A model generated the notes under the pieces. That model was not told where the DNA came from. It saw only the letters and a program-made list of their open reading frames with translations, and searched no databases. From NCBI GenBank assembly GCA_028751875.1, contig CM054138.1:37185879-37249878 (forward strand): a stretch of DNA of 64,000 nucleotides, read 5' to 3'. Numbering within the stretch: the stretch's first letter is position 1; each line of letters starts with the position of its first letter. This stretch comes from Rapana venosa (lineage: Eukaryota; Mollusca; Gastropoda; Neogastropoda; Muricidae). Position numbers and translations under genes: made by a program. This document shows positions 43,118 through 53,442 of the stretch, one piece after another.

Positions 43118-44819
43118 GTCACTCTTGAGACCAAATCTTGGTGTCCCAAATTTTTTGATAGTGTTGTAAGCATTTTTGCGGTCTCTCCTCTGCCTTTAAG
43201 TAATGCAGCAGGGATGTTGTTCACTCCTGGTGATTTACTCATTTAAGGCCGTACTGGAAACGTACTGCTTCCTCCACTTCTTCTCTCAGCACTGGCAACA
43301 GGCCTGGTTTTCTTGTTGATGTTACTTTTTCTAGCGTGGTGGTATTCCATTCATCTGCTGAAAACTTCAGTGCTGTAAGTGAGCAATGCACCCGTTTTCT
43401 TTTCGAAGATGGATACTCTATTCTGCTTCGTCTTGGCGAGTTTTTTCAAGGTGTTGAATGCTTGCTTACTCTTTCTCTGTGAATGTCTTCTTCAATAATT
43501 TTGCATTGTTCTGAATAACTATTGTTTTTAACTTTTATCATGTTTTGCTTGATTTTGTTGTTCATCTTGTGGTAGTTCTTTGCTGCTTTTGTTCTTCAAG
43601 ACCTTGTAGGTTTGAGCCTTCTTTTACCGTCAAAGTCAAAGATGCTGTCAGTGATCCATAGCTTCTTTCTCTGTCGTCCCAATGCTTCTTCTGCTGTTTT
43701 CCTTATGACTTTCTTGAATTCATTAGCAAGTGTGTTGATGTTGTTGTCCACATTATTCAGAGCTGCAAATTTTCCTCCTATCTGATCTTGAAAGGTTGAT
43801 GCTATTTGGGTTTTTTTCAGCTTCTCTAGATTAAACTTGATGCAAAAGTTAGCCGCAAGATGACTTTTCTTCAGTTTTAATTCGTCGACAAAAGCACCAA
43901 GTCATGATCACTGCCAGTATCAGCTCCAGGGAATGTTCTTGTCTAGGCCTTGTTAATGCTAGAACTGAGGCGTTGTAGCGCCAACATATAGTCTGTCTGG
44001 TTGTGAACCAACCCATTAGGAGCATGCCAGGCTGTTCTTCTGGACAGTATGTGGGGGAGCAGGGTGTTGGCAAGGGGGAGCCTGTAGCTGCCGGTAAATG
44101 CCAGAAGGCGTAGCTCTCTGAGATTTGTTTCTCCTACGCCAAACTTTCCCACTGTTCCAATCAATGTTGGTATGCATCAGGGCCAATCTTAGCATTCCAG
44201 TCTCCTTGGACTATGGTGATATCTTTCTTGGGCACTTTGTCCACGATGTTTTCTTGTTCTTCATAAAACTCTTTAACTTCCCCATCGCTGTGGTCTTATG
44301 TGGGTGTGTCCACTTGGATGATGGTGTTGTTCTTTGGCTTTACAGACACATGAGTGGAAATTAGTCCGCTGGAAATGGGAGTACAGCTGAGGTCGCACCC
44401 AGCTACTTCTTTATTTACAAGGAAGGCTACTTCATGTTGGTGTTTTCTTTCTTCTCCGCTGTACCAGATCTTGTGGCCGCCTCCTGTTGTTGATTCACTG
44501 AATCTTGTTCCCCTCACTTTAGAAAGTCTGAGAATGTCCCGTGGTATCTCTCCATTTCGTGCTCATGCTCTTTCATTTTTCCACAGGCGTGCAGAGCGTG
44601 AACATTCCATGTCCCTATGGTGATGTGTTCTGTTGGCAGTTTGAAGGTAACATTGGCACCAGTAGCCGACTTTCCACCTGATCCACCCTGGTGACCTGCA
44701 GTGGATGGCGCAGTTGTTAATCTGGGCCACGACCATTCCGCATCATGTTGTGTTGTGTTGTGTTGCGTCCTCAAGTCATGGCTAAGGGCTATTGCTTGGT
44801 TGTGCCCATCTCCTCTCAA
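43118..44819 (-). pseudogene. Old RTE-like LINE, minus strand, endonuclease and RT part 1
   Basis: On the minus strand from 44,819: ITIGTWNVHALHACGKMKEH (endonuclease start, about 44,570-44,630), then GGGHKIWYSGEERKHQHEVA and LVNKEVAGCDLSC (44,380-44,480), then GDWNAK-equivalent sequence near 44,190, GETNLRELRLLAF with HNQTDYML (43,985-44,130), then an RT start with KSPGVNNIPAALLKAG-like blocks around 43,160-43,250. Many shifts and stops. Copies of the same family without these lesions are at 22-31 kb. Confidence 0.8.
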
Positions 44820-45002
44820 GTCTCCTACAGGCGGCTAAGAACTCACACCAGCCTCTCACACACGCTCAGCCCGCCAGCAGAAGTGATTTATTTACGTTCC
44901 TGCTTTTCTTTCTTTCATTCATTCTTCTTCTCCTGCATTCCCTAAACATTATTATAATCGCTGCAGTCATCGAGATTTTTCGTCTGATGAGTGTCTTCTG
45001 AG
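44820..45002. other. Short non-coding stretch
   Basis: Nothing recognised apart from CT-rich sequence. Confidence 0.4.
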
Positions 45003-45093
45003 TCGGAGTGCAGCTACCTTAATGTTGGGTAAGCGGTCACATACGTAGAATCTGACTATTTGTAAAACTCGGAGCTCGATCTGAGGAACAAAA
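45003..45093 (+). mobile_element. SINE family C-type 3' fragment
   Basis: GGAGTGCAGCTACCTTAATG, GGGTAAGCGGTCACATACG and CTCGGAGCTCGATCTGAGG parallel 19,238-19,345. Confidence 0.5.
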
Positions 45094-45095
45094 AC

Positions 45096-45475
45096 TGTCT
45101 ATGTACATGTTACTGATGTCATCTGTTACCACCGTTGAAACAGCGTACTGTCTATGTACATGTTACTGATGTCATCTGTTACCACCGTTGAAACAGCGTA
45201 CTGTCTATGTACATGTTATTGATGTCATCTGTTACCACAGTTAAAACAGCGTACTGTCTATGTACATGTTATTGATGTCATCTGTTACCACAGTTAAAAC
45301 AGCGTACTGTCTATGTACATGTTATTGATGTCATCTGTTACCACCGTTGAAACAGCGTACTGTCTATGTACATGTTATTGATGTCATCTGTTACCACAGT
45401 TAAAACAGCGTACTATGTACATGTTATTGATGTCATCTGTTACCACAGTTAAAACAGCGTACCAGATTCATAGAG
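45096..45475. repeat. 53-bp satellite, about 7 units
   Basis: The unit starts TGTCTATGTACATGTTATTG and ends AAAACAGCGTAC, 53 bp. First units have CACCGTTGAAAC and later ones CACAGTTAAAAC. The last unit has lost four bases (CTGT). Confidence 0.96.
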
Positions 45476-46271
45476 TTAAATACTTGTATATGATGCAGTC
45501 TGCACAAAACTGACTTTCCAGAGAAGATGAAATGGGGTAGGGTAAGAATTCATATGAGTGAGAAGGAGGTACTGGTTTGAAATAACTATTTTTTGTCTTT
45601 CCCAATATGTCTCTTTCTTTTTTGATTTAGCAGGGAGCAGATGATATGCTTCATATTACTAATTCAGCAATGTAAAGGCATAATTTAACTAGTTTTTCCT
45701 TGGCTATGCTTACTCCAAAGAAAACTCGCGGTTGCCATTACAAAAAAAAGAGAATACCATTACAAACTAGCCCCATATGGCTGATATTTCGTCGTTAAAC
45801 TGCTCCTTTACTGACAGGGAGGAGAAGGATAGAAAAGATGTCAGCAAGTTGGAATGATCTATATGCTCATCCAGGGGATAAAACTCATATGTCATATCAC
45901 CAAATCTAACGGTCTTTAAAATGATAGTTTCATGTAGTGTACTTAAAAGTTAAGATTGGGAAATAGTTTTTGGTCAGTGAATTTGCTTCTTGTAATTGTT
46001 TCCATTGACGGATCAGGGTTCCCAGCTTGTTATTGCTCTGAGTATCCTTATTACTGATGTTGATGCACACTTTTGGCAAGAATATCATGTTGAAACTAGC
46101 GGTCCTTCTCGCAAAATAGCTTCAGTGCTGCCTTCAAAGGATGAATATTTACTGTAGTTGTAGCTGACTAAAATACAGTCTCGAAGAAGGGAGAACAGGT
46201 GAGTGACCCAACATAGCAGCTGACAAACTTCCTCCTGTTATTTTCTTACTCATCGAAGTAGTCATACCTTT
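45476..46271. other. Non-coding stretch
   Basis: AT-rich DNA without a supported gene or repeat. Confidence 0.5.
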
Positions 46272-46590
46272 CAGGAAGACTCTATAGCCGAATGGTTAAG
46301 ACTGTCCAACTTCAATTTCATGCGTCCATGAAGTCATGGGTTTGAATCTCGGCAGCGGTGTCTGTTGAATTAAGGAAGGAATTTTGACGATCTCCCAGGT
46401 AAACGTCAAGTACAGACATACCAACGCCTTCATGCCCTTCGTGCATAGACACAGGTAGAAGATCAAATATTCATTTTAATACTGCCTAATTTATGTCAGC
46501 GTTCGATGGGTTACGGAAACATGAACAAACCTAGCATGAATCCTGTGCAAAATATCAAGCACAGATGACCAGGCACTATGAATCCCACCC
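46272..46590 (+). mobile_element. tRNA-derived SINE (family C), with tRNA-like head
   Basis: The head has an A-box-like TAGCCGAATGGTTAAGAC and, after an extra-arm-like stretch, a B-box-like GGGTTTGAATCTC. This layout, with a long variable region, suggests a class II (Ser/Leu-like) tRNA ancestor. The body includes GATCTCCCAGGTAAACGTCA, CCCTTCGTGCATAGACAC, GTAGAAGATCAAATATTCA and GTCAGCGTTCGATGGGTTAC. I do not call a functional tRNA because the acceptor stem does not close and the downstream body is SINE-like. Confidence 0.7.
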
Positions 46591-47212
46591 AGCAAGAGAC
46601 AGAGAAGGAAAAGAAGACACCTCCCAGTTTTTATATCGTACATATAGAGGATCACGATCAGCATCACATTCTTTCGAACGAAAAACATAAAGCTAAAATC
46701 AAAAGGAAAAATGGGGGTAGGGGTGGAGTTGTGCCGCGAAAAAAGTACAGAGGGCAAAAAGAGTCTTTGTAGTTCAATGATTTGGGCGTCATTGCTGGAA
46801 TCTGCAGACGATTTTGTTCAGTTGCCTTCAGAGAATGTGCTCAGTGAAAACATGAGCTGATATTGCTTCTTTACACTACACACTGTTCAGTCCATACATT
46901 ATTTGCATGTCAACAACATCTACAAAAAGTGACGTAACCCTGTTTTATAGCATTACACAAGTGATACTTGATGAAGACTTTTCAAAATGAAAACCCTGTC
47001 AGTCTTGGAAACGTGCCAAAGAGCGAAAATGACCTCGGGCTGACAACAGGGCCTGGGGGACCGGCAACATAACATGGCTGTGTCACAAAACTTCCACTTG
47101 GAGCTGGTCCTCTAAGGAAGTTGACATCCCGTTGTTTCCTCTCGGAGTCTAAAATGTGACCTCTAGAAGTACAACCAACATCATTGATTTCTTTGAAGCT
47201 GAAGTGGTCCTC
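46591..47212. other. Probable 3' untranslated and downstream region of the receptor gene
   Basis: Directly downstream (minus strand) of the receptor stop codon. No other coding region is supported. I did not find a convincing polyadenylation site that would mark the mRNA end. Confidence 0.45.
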
Positions 47213-48544
47213 TCACAACAAGGACTGGTTCACCTTGCTGTCGTCGTCCTGTAGATCATCATCATGCCCCACAGAGCAGTTCTCTTCCTGGAAGTCTTCC
47301 CGGCTGGGCATCAGCCTGACTAGCTGACTGTGAACTCCCAAAGGCTTGGATGGAGTCTCACTCTTCGCTGCGTGCGTCCTCATGCGTGTTGGGATAAAGC
47401 GCACGCGCATACGCGGCAGTGCCGAGCTGTTGGGAGGGTCGTTGACGCTGTCGTCTTCAGAGGTCCTCTTGGAAGCCATCATGGTCCCCGCTGTGGTGGT
47501 GCTAGACCACTCCTTCTCCTGACCGGGGCTTTGAGCTTGGCTGTTCTCGGAGCTGAAGCTGTCTATGCGTGTCCAGGAGGAGTCGCTGATGTAAGAGGTC
47601 TCCGTGTTGCTGCTGATGCTGGTCTCCACGGAAGACTGTTTGTCCCACTGACAGGGGTGATATGTGCGGCCTTCCCGGCTTAGCTCACGCTGTGGTAACT
47701 GCTGCTGCTTCTGCACCTTGTCTCTAGGAGAGTACACCACCACGTACTCGCTGGCGCTACGTACACGCCCGTGAGGCTTGCCGTCGAAGAAATCCCGCAG
47801 AGAGTCACGGCCCTCCAGCACGCGCTCCTCGTGTGAGTTACTGCCTTCGTCAGAGGCCTGGCTGCTCTCCGGCACCACGCTCAGCTTCCGCTCTTTGCTG
47901 GTACCGATGCCTGTGCTGGTGCCAGTGCTGGTGGCGGCCTTAGCGCCGTTTTCTGAAGCAGCAACAGGACTCCACCCTCCTCCGCTGCCCCCACTGGGGT
48001 GAGACATCATCGAGGACGTCGCTACACTGATCAGACGCCGTAAGGGCGAGGCCTTGGGAGAACTGGGTGGAGTGGCGTGAGGCGAGTTCTGGGGCGTCGT
48101 TTTGGGTGTGGCTCCGTTGAAGGAGCACCTAGAACTCTTAATGCTGAGCCGGGACAGCATACTCATGTCTGAGAGGTGCTGAGTACTCTTCAGCATCATG
48201 CCGTTGTTGCGGGAGTTGCTGTGGGACTTGTTGGTGTTGGTACCTTTGTACTCATTGGCTCTCTGGGTGCAGATGCCTCTCCTAGCCAGCAGAATGAGCA
48301 CGTCCTTGCGGAACTGCTTTGTAAGGATGACGTATAGAAAAGGGTTGGCGCAGGAGTTGAGCGGGTAGAAGAAAACCAGGAGGATCTTGGAGTTGCTGAT
48401 GTCGATCATGGGGAAGCCGAAGGAAGCGGTCAGGCCGAAGAAAGCGATGGGGGCCCAGCAGGCAAAGTTGGTCAGCACCAGGATGGACATGCGTTTGGCG
48501 ATGGTGGCATCGTTGCTGCGGGCTGTGGTGTCGCTGGACCGCAC
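47213..48544 (-). CDS. Last coding exon of a glycoprotein-hormone-receptor-like LGR (GPCR)
   Basis: This 443-codon exon encodes the end of a class A GPCR. Residues 19-41 form TM6 ([20 protein letters not shown]), residues 47-74 form extracellular loop 3 end plus TM7 ([13 protein letters not shown], then [17 protein letters not shown] is the NPxxY motif), and residues 75-92 form amphipathic helix 8 ([17 protein letters not shown]) with a possible palmitoylated Cys. The [22 protein letters not shown] stretch, read in two parts, is characteristic of the FSH/LH/TSH receptor group of leucine-rich-repeat GPCRs, which couple mainly to Gs at the plasma membrane. The cytoplasmic tail of about 345 residues is Ser/Thr-rich and far longer than the roughly 70-100 residues of vertebrate members. 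The exon starts behind an AG; an in-frame TAG lies immediately upstream, so it is not an independent start. Upstream exons (LRR ectodomain, TM1-5) are not found in the window. GC-rich, codon-biased sequence contrasts with the neighbourhood. Confidence 0.93.
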   Translation of the reverse strand: MRSSDTTARSNDATIAKRMSILVLTNFACWAPIAFFGLTASFGFPMIDISNSKILLVFFYPLNSCANPFLYVILTKQFRKDVLILLARRGICTQRANEYKGTNTNKSHSNSRNNGMMLKSTQHLSDMSMLSRLSIKSSRCSFNGATPKTTPQNSPHATPPSSPKASPLRRLISVATSSMMSHPSGGSGGGWSPVAASENGAKAATSTGTSTGIGTSKERKLSVVPESSQASDEGSNSHEERVLEGRDSLRDFFDGKPHGRVRSASEYVVVYSPRDKVQKQQQLPQRELSREGRTYHPCQWDKQSSVETSISSNTETSYISDSSWTRIDSFSSENSQAQSPGQEKEWSSTTTAGTMMASKRTSEDDSVNDPPNSSALPRMRVRFIPTRMRTHAAKSETPSKPLGVHSQLVRLMPSREDFQEENCSVGHDDDLQDDDSKVNQSLL

Positions 48545-48560
48545 CTACCAGACACAAGGT
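48545..48560 (-). promoter_or_regulatory. Splice acceptor of the LGR last exon
   Basis: The minus strand reads CTTGTGTCTGGTAG followed by exon sequence GTGCGGTCC. The AG at 48,545-48,546 is the only acceptor compatible with the conserved frame before TM6. The pyrimidine tract is weak. An alternative AG 30-40 bases further upstream would bring an in-frame stop into the exon. Confidence 0.7.
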
Positions 48561-48677
48561 CACTTGTACACACCTGTAGAAAGGATCGTCTAGCAACACG
48601 TGTTTAAAGTCAGCAACGTGAGAAAGTTTTGCCTGGTATTCAAAAGTATCGGTACATAATTTCGATTTTCTGTCAAT

Positions 48678-48685
48678 TACACACA

Positions 48686-48753
<68 letters not shown>

Positions 48754-48796
48754 CACCACACACACACACACGCACACACACACACACACACACACT
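48678..48796. repeat. ACGC tetranucleotide then CA microsatellite
   Basis: About 75 bases of CGCA steps are followed by CA-type repeats within the presumed last intron of the receptor gene. Confidence 0.95.
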
Positions 48797-49008
48797 ACCT
48801 AACTTTTCAATACAACAGGATTCATTGTGATCCGATCCACCATATATCATGACACAACACCATACAATACGACAAGTAACACCAGGGACTGATATAGACA
48901 TCACGCAATGCAACATAACATGAGCACAACATGACATGACACAACAGAACTAGTAGGTAAACAGATCAGAGGAAGGATTAGATACATTAAAAAAACCAAA
49001 ACAAAAAC

Positions 49009-49144
49009 AGTCACATGTTCTGTAAAGAACTGAATGATTTAGGTTCCAGTTCTGTCTATCTGTCTGTCTTTCTAACAGTCACATGTTCTGTAAAGAACTG
49101 AATGATTTAGGTTCCAGTTCTGTCTATCTGTCTGTCTTTCTTTC
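49009..49144. repeat. 68-bp direct tandem duplication
   Basis: CAGTCACATGTTCTGTAAAG ... CTGTCTGTCTTTCT occurs at 49,009-49,076 and again at 49,077-49,144 without visible differences, so it is recent or an assembly artefact. Confidence 0.93.
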
Positions 49145-49185
49145 TGCCACAGTATTGTTAATTTCTTGCCTCCAGTCTATCCCCC

Positions 49186-49190
49186 CCATC

Positions 49191-49262
<72 letters not shown>
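49186..49262. repeat. C run followed by CT microsatellite
   Basis: CCCC-rich bases 49,180-49,201 are followed by a CT run to about 49,261. Confidence 0.95.
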
Positions 49263-49264
<2 letters not shown>

Positions 49265-49414
49265 CACAGTGTTGTTAATTTCTGGTATTATATTTGGTTT
49301 CGACACGTCAGTGATGATTTTGCAGTCAGCTGGTGACTCGCAGGGAAGATCAAGTCGATCTGCAGTGAGGACACATCAGGTGTTGTTTTGATAAAGGACG
49401 GGCCAGTGTAGGTG

Positions 49415-49636
49415 TTAGCTGTCCACCTGTGTCCACTGCCATTTTAGATGAGGACTGCGCACTGAGGACACACTCACTGTCACCCTGACAACTGAATTAC
49501 CTTTCTGTCCGCTGCTGTAGGTCACAGCGAAGTTGACACATGGCTTGTTGTAGTATTGCATCATCTGTGTGTTGCCATTCAGCACTGGGCCTGCCATGTT
49601 TGTTGACACTGGCCAGCTGACTGCCTTCATTCGCAT
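49415..49636 (-). CDS. Unrecognised 73-codon open frame, possible exon
   Basis: The minus-strand frame has non-repetitive, protein-like composition: it begins MRMKAVSWPVSTNMAGPVLN and contains QYYNKPCVNFAVTYSSGQKG and NSVVRVTVSV, an alternating hydrophobic pattern suggestive of beta strands. It lies in the presumed intron of the receptor gene on the same strand. It does not resemble LRR or 7TM sequence. It could be an exon of an unrelated gene, a retroposed fragment, or chance. Confidence 0.3.
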   Translation of the reverse strand: MRMKAVSWPVSTNMAGPVLNGNTQMMQYYNKPCVNFAVTYSSGQKGNSVVRVTVSVSSVRSPHLKWQWTQVDS

Positions 49637-49679
49637 GTGGCTTTATTTGCCACTTTCCAGCTCAAAACAATGAATCCTG

Positions 49680-49837
49680 TTAAATCCTGTTCTGCTTTTC
49701 GAAAGAGTAGGCCATTGTGTGCGTGGGAACAGATGGCAAAGTTTACAAAACCGCATACACTAGAGTACTGGATGTAAAATAGCACATGAGTGCTTATTCC
49801 ATTATCCTCGATATAAAAGAATAAAATAAAATAAAAA
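49680..49837 (+). mobile_element. SINE family B, 3' part
   Basis: TGTTCTGCTTTTCGAAAGAG, TAGGCCATTGTGTGC, GTACTGGATGTAAAATAGC and ATTATCCTCGATATAAAAGA are followed by an AAAAT-type tail. Truncated at its 5' side. Confidence 0.85.
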
Positions 49838-51235
49838 TAATAAATAATAATAAATGGAACTTATCTAGCGCTATATCTTGCAAAGACAAATCAAAGCGCA
49901 TGCATTCAACCTAATCTTACACAGTCATACAATCAATGACAAATAATCAATAGTTTAAACAAACAGATATTTACAAACATGGTGCGCTGCAGACAAAATC
50001 TATGAAATAAAATTTCAATAATTAAATGTTTTTCAAAAGCACACACACAGGTGATAGGACATGGGTTAGTGAAGGTGGGATAGCTCTGATATTAAACAGG
50101 AGGGGAGAAATCTAAGATTTGAAATAAATATGTCTTGAAGCTGGATTTAAAAGTGTCATAACTAGGTTTCTGGCGAAGAGAAAGAGCGAGCTCGTTACAG
50201 GTCAATGGACCCGAAATAGAGAAAGAGCGGTGGCCAACGGTGGATTGGTTGAATCTAGGTATACGTAGGCACAAGGTATCTGCAGTAGAGCAGAGGGAAC
50301 GTACAGGTTAAGACATTCACAGAGGTAGGAGGGTGCAGTTTTGTAGAGACATTTGTAACAGAGGGTACTGATCTTATAATCTACTCTCTGTGGCACAGGC
50401 AGTCAGTGGAGAGACCGCAAGAGAGGGGTAATGTGCTCAGATTTTTTCTTTCTGAGAACTAGTCGAGCTGCTGAGTTTTGTATACGTTGAAGGGAGTGGA
50501 TAGATGATGCTGGCAGACCAGACAAAAGAGAATTGCAATAGTTCAGACGTGAAAGAATGAGAGAAGTGACAAGTTTGGCTGTTGCATCTGTGGACAGGTA
50601 CTTTTCGAATTGCACTAATACGCCGTAATTGATAGTAGCATTACTAACGGGTTTTGGTGATGTTTTTTTGGGCCATAGAGAGGGGTTTTGTCGAAAACCG
50701 ACACCTAGATACTTCCACAGGGGTTAGAGGGACTGATGAAAATTGCTGAGTTCTATTGAAGCTTTTGAAATGGAAGAAGTTTTGTTTTGGCCCCTATAGA
50801 AAGGTTTCCCGGTTTTATTTTGCTTTTAGCTGTAACTTTTTCCCTGTGTCACCCCTTTTGAATATCTTAAAAGGGCAGCGGGCCATATTTGTCAAGAGAA
50901 AACCCAGTTTTTTCGGGAGTAACACTGTTTTGGAATCTGCGATTTCATCTGCAAAAAAATATGGTTGTTTTTGATGAGGGTTTATTAAAAGTACAGAAAA
51001 AGAGTAAAAAAAAACAGGGCCTGAATTTGACCCCCGGGGGATCCAAAAACCAGTTTGGCAAAATTTAAAGAATCTTTTTAAAGCAACTGTCGGAATGGGT
51101 CAGAAGGGATAAATTTAAACCGGGTTTGGGGGCTGTGCCAAAACGAACTTTTTTTTGAAGACGGGAGGAGAACTGGGGGCCCTATAGTTTTCGAAAGAAA
51201 AAAGGGAAAAGGGCGGGTTTTTGGGCCCCACCTTT
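49838..51235 (-). pseudogene. CR1/L2-like LINE, 3' half, with reverse transcriptase
   Basis: On the minus strand the RT region starts at about 51,235: a palm-linker block with SFWHSPQ and a YLS-DRSQ-like stretch is readable but corrupted at 51,080-51,190. A VPQGS-like box lies near 51,040 and a YADD-like box near 50,950 (now FFADE). From 50,615 the frame is clean: [20 protein letters not shown] (50,500-50,570), then [36 protein letters not shown] (50,320-50,380) and FKSSFKTYLFQI ending near 50,110. The 3' end carries AGCGCTAGATAAGTTCC plus an ATT/ATTT tail at about 49,840-49,870. The 5' side ends abruptly where the AT-rich, homopolymer-rich sequence begins. Confidence 0.85.
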
Positions 51236-51288
51236 TTTTTTTTTTTTTTTTTTTTAAAAAATTTTTCCCTTTCTCATTATCCCCCCCA

Positions 51289-51323
<35 letters not shown>

Positions 51324-52430
51324 CCAACTAGGGGGACGGGAGGAAAAAAAAAAAAAAAAACAAAAACAAGCCAACTAGGGGGAGGGTAGGGGAACCCCAC
51401 ATGAAAAAAAAAAGGGGTTTTTTGGGGGGAGAAGAAAAATTTTTAACCTATTAAAAAAAATGCCCCTCGATTGCCCTCAATTTTTTTTGTAAAAAATAGT
51501 TAAAAATCTTTAAAATATTAAACATTTAACGATTTTAAATCCAAATGGTCTTAAAAAAACTATAAAAATTTTAAACCCTTTGCAAAAAAAATTTTAATGA
51601 AGGGAAAAAAGCAGCAAATCCGGGATTTAAAAACAAATCAACATGAAAAAAAGATTGGTCCCTTTCTTTTCCACAATAAAAAAGATTTTGAACAGTTTTA
51701 AACTTAAATTCCCCTTAAAATTTTCCCAATTTCCCTTTAAAAAAACATAGACAAAAAAAAAGGGAAACTAAAACTGAAATATTTAAAAAACCCCAAAATA
51801 AAAAACAAACAAACTAGGGGAAACCCAAAAAAAAGAAAAAAAGAAAAAAACTGATATTTTTTAAAATAAATACTTAAAAATTTAAATTTTTTTTTTCTTA
51901 AAAAAATGGGGGATTTTTTGAAAAAAAAATAAAAAATTACAAAAATTTATTAAAAATAATAAAATTAAAGCATTTAAAGAATTAGAAAAGAAAACCCTTT
52001 GTAATCGGGCCCAAAAAAGGGAGAAAAATTAGTAGAAAAGATGCCGGGAATTAAAGAAGTTTTTAATATTTTAAGAATGATTTTTATGAATTAGGTACAG
52101 AAAATGAAGAATTTAAAAAAAAAATTGGTAAAAAAATTGAAAAAAGTTAACCAAAAATTTTTAAAAAATTTAAATTAAAAAAAAATAATAAAAGAAATTA
52201 AGAACAGATAAGTTTTTAACGAAAAACAAAGACAACAATTAGTAAAACAAAAAAAAAACAAAAAAAAATAAAAATTTTTTTAATTTTTTATCTATTTTTT
52301 TAAAAAAAAAAAAAAACCTTTATTAAATAATTTTTTCTACATTTTTTTTTTTAACCATTTTTTATCTTATAAAAAATTTCGCGTGGACCAACTGAAAAAC
52401 ACCTATTAAATTTTAAAATTTCTGTAGAAA
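51236..52430. other. AT-rich sequence, unresolved
   Basis: Long A and T runs prevent reliable reading. Around 52,040-52,200 the plus strand reads GIKEVFNIL and then charged, Lys-rich sequence, which suggests a decayed or mis-sequenced plus-strand gene of the Polinton-like element. No motif is assignable. Confidence 0.4.
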
Positions 52431-52559
52431 TTTAAAAATCTAGCAGAAAACCAAGACTTTGAATTTTTAAAGGAGAGATTGGAGCATGTAGGGGTTTTTT
52501 AATATACTGATGATGGGTTTTTTTTAAGCGAATGAAATAATGATCCAAAAAATCCAAAA

Positions 52560-53240
52560 AATTAACAGCTAGAAATGTAGTTGTGGAAGACATTGATAAC
52601 TTTGAATACAAACTAATGCGAACTCCTGATGATAACAAATGGCACCCTTGTTCCTTTTAATTGATTGGAACATAAAGTTTGAATTTTTAAGTCCGTATGT
52701 TTACTTTAGCAATTTTGAAAAAACTTTTAGAAAGGCTTTGAACTCTGTCCCTTACATATTAGTCTGCCCCCAAATGAATCAAAGCAGAGGTGAAATTGAA
52801 ATAAATGCTTTTAAGCAGAGGCAATACCTTCCCTACATAGAAAAGATTCAGTAAACTAAAGAACAGCCACAAAATTACAGTTAATTCCTCAAATGGTTTT
52901 ACCTAATTCATTCACTATGATATTTGATATTTCTGTTAGACAACAGGACCCAAAACCTAGTGGGGCTGTTGGAGTTAGTGAAAATTTAATGAAGGGAATT
53001 AGGATTGCTTGGCCAAAAATTTAGATGTCGAAGCACTTAGAATACTGTAGCTATTCAAAGTGATGTAATCAATTCAAATCTGTTTCTTCCAGTGATCAAG
53101 TAATTATAAACGTTAATACGCCACAACTATCAGAATTATTTGATATTAACCTTACTCATTTAGATCTCATTGGATTTTATTATACTGAAAAGGTGTTGTC
53201 TGAACAAATTTTACAGATGGTAACTAGACTAGAGTAACTT
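52560..53240 (+). pseudogene. Unassigned Polinton-like gene, C-terminal part
   Basis: The cleaner island gives protein-like frames on the plus strand that follow each other with small shifts. The frame 52,639-52,854 has LSPYVYFSNFEKTFRKALNS and SRGEIEINAFKQRQYLPYIE. A frame at about 52,917-53,023 has QQDPKPSGAVGVSENLMKG, and one at 53,069-53,237 has VIINVNTPQLSELFDINLTH and ends ...VTRLE with a stop at 53,235-53,237. Beta-rich, Asn/Ser-rich composition and position upstream of the ATPase make a virion protein conceivable, but I recognise no capsid signature, so no function is assigned. Confidence 0.4.
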
Positions 53241-53345
53241 ACATAAGAACTTACATAAGAACTTACATAAGAAATTATAGGTTCCTAATAGGTTCCTAAT
53301 AGGTTCCTAATAAGAACTTACACAAGAACTTGATAAGAACTTATA
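53224..53345. repeat. Short direct repeats in an intergenic gap
   Basis: AGAACTTACATA occurs in tandem three times at 53,239-53,275 (with variants later), and TAGGTTCCTAA four times at 53,278-53,312. Further AAGAACTTA units continue to 53,345. The stretch lies between two plus-strand frames and could be a regulatory or replication-related array. Confidence 0.75.
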
Positions 53346-53442
53346 GGTTCATAGTTTAATTAGTTTACTCTTTAAAAAAAATAGTTTACCCTTTAGAAAA
53401 ATAAAAGTTTCTAATAGGTTACTTAAATTTCAACTATATAAA

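Noticed and set aside
47330..48002. Plus-strand frames over the receptor exon
   Set aside because: GC-rich antisense shadows of a well supported minus-strand exon.
48282..48791. 169-codon minus-strand frame as an upstream extension of the receptor
   Set aside because: It is in another frame from TM6/TM7 and runs into the CGCA microsatellite.
51078..51374. Phe/Lys-rich 98-codon minus-strand ORF
   Set aside because: It spans the end of the LINE and long A/T runs; only its C-terminal third reflects LINE RT, in corrupted form.
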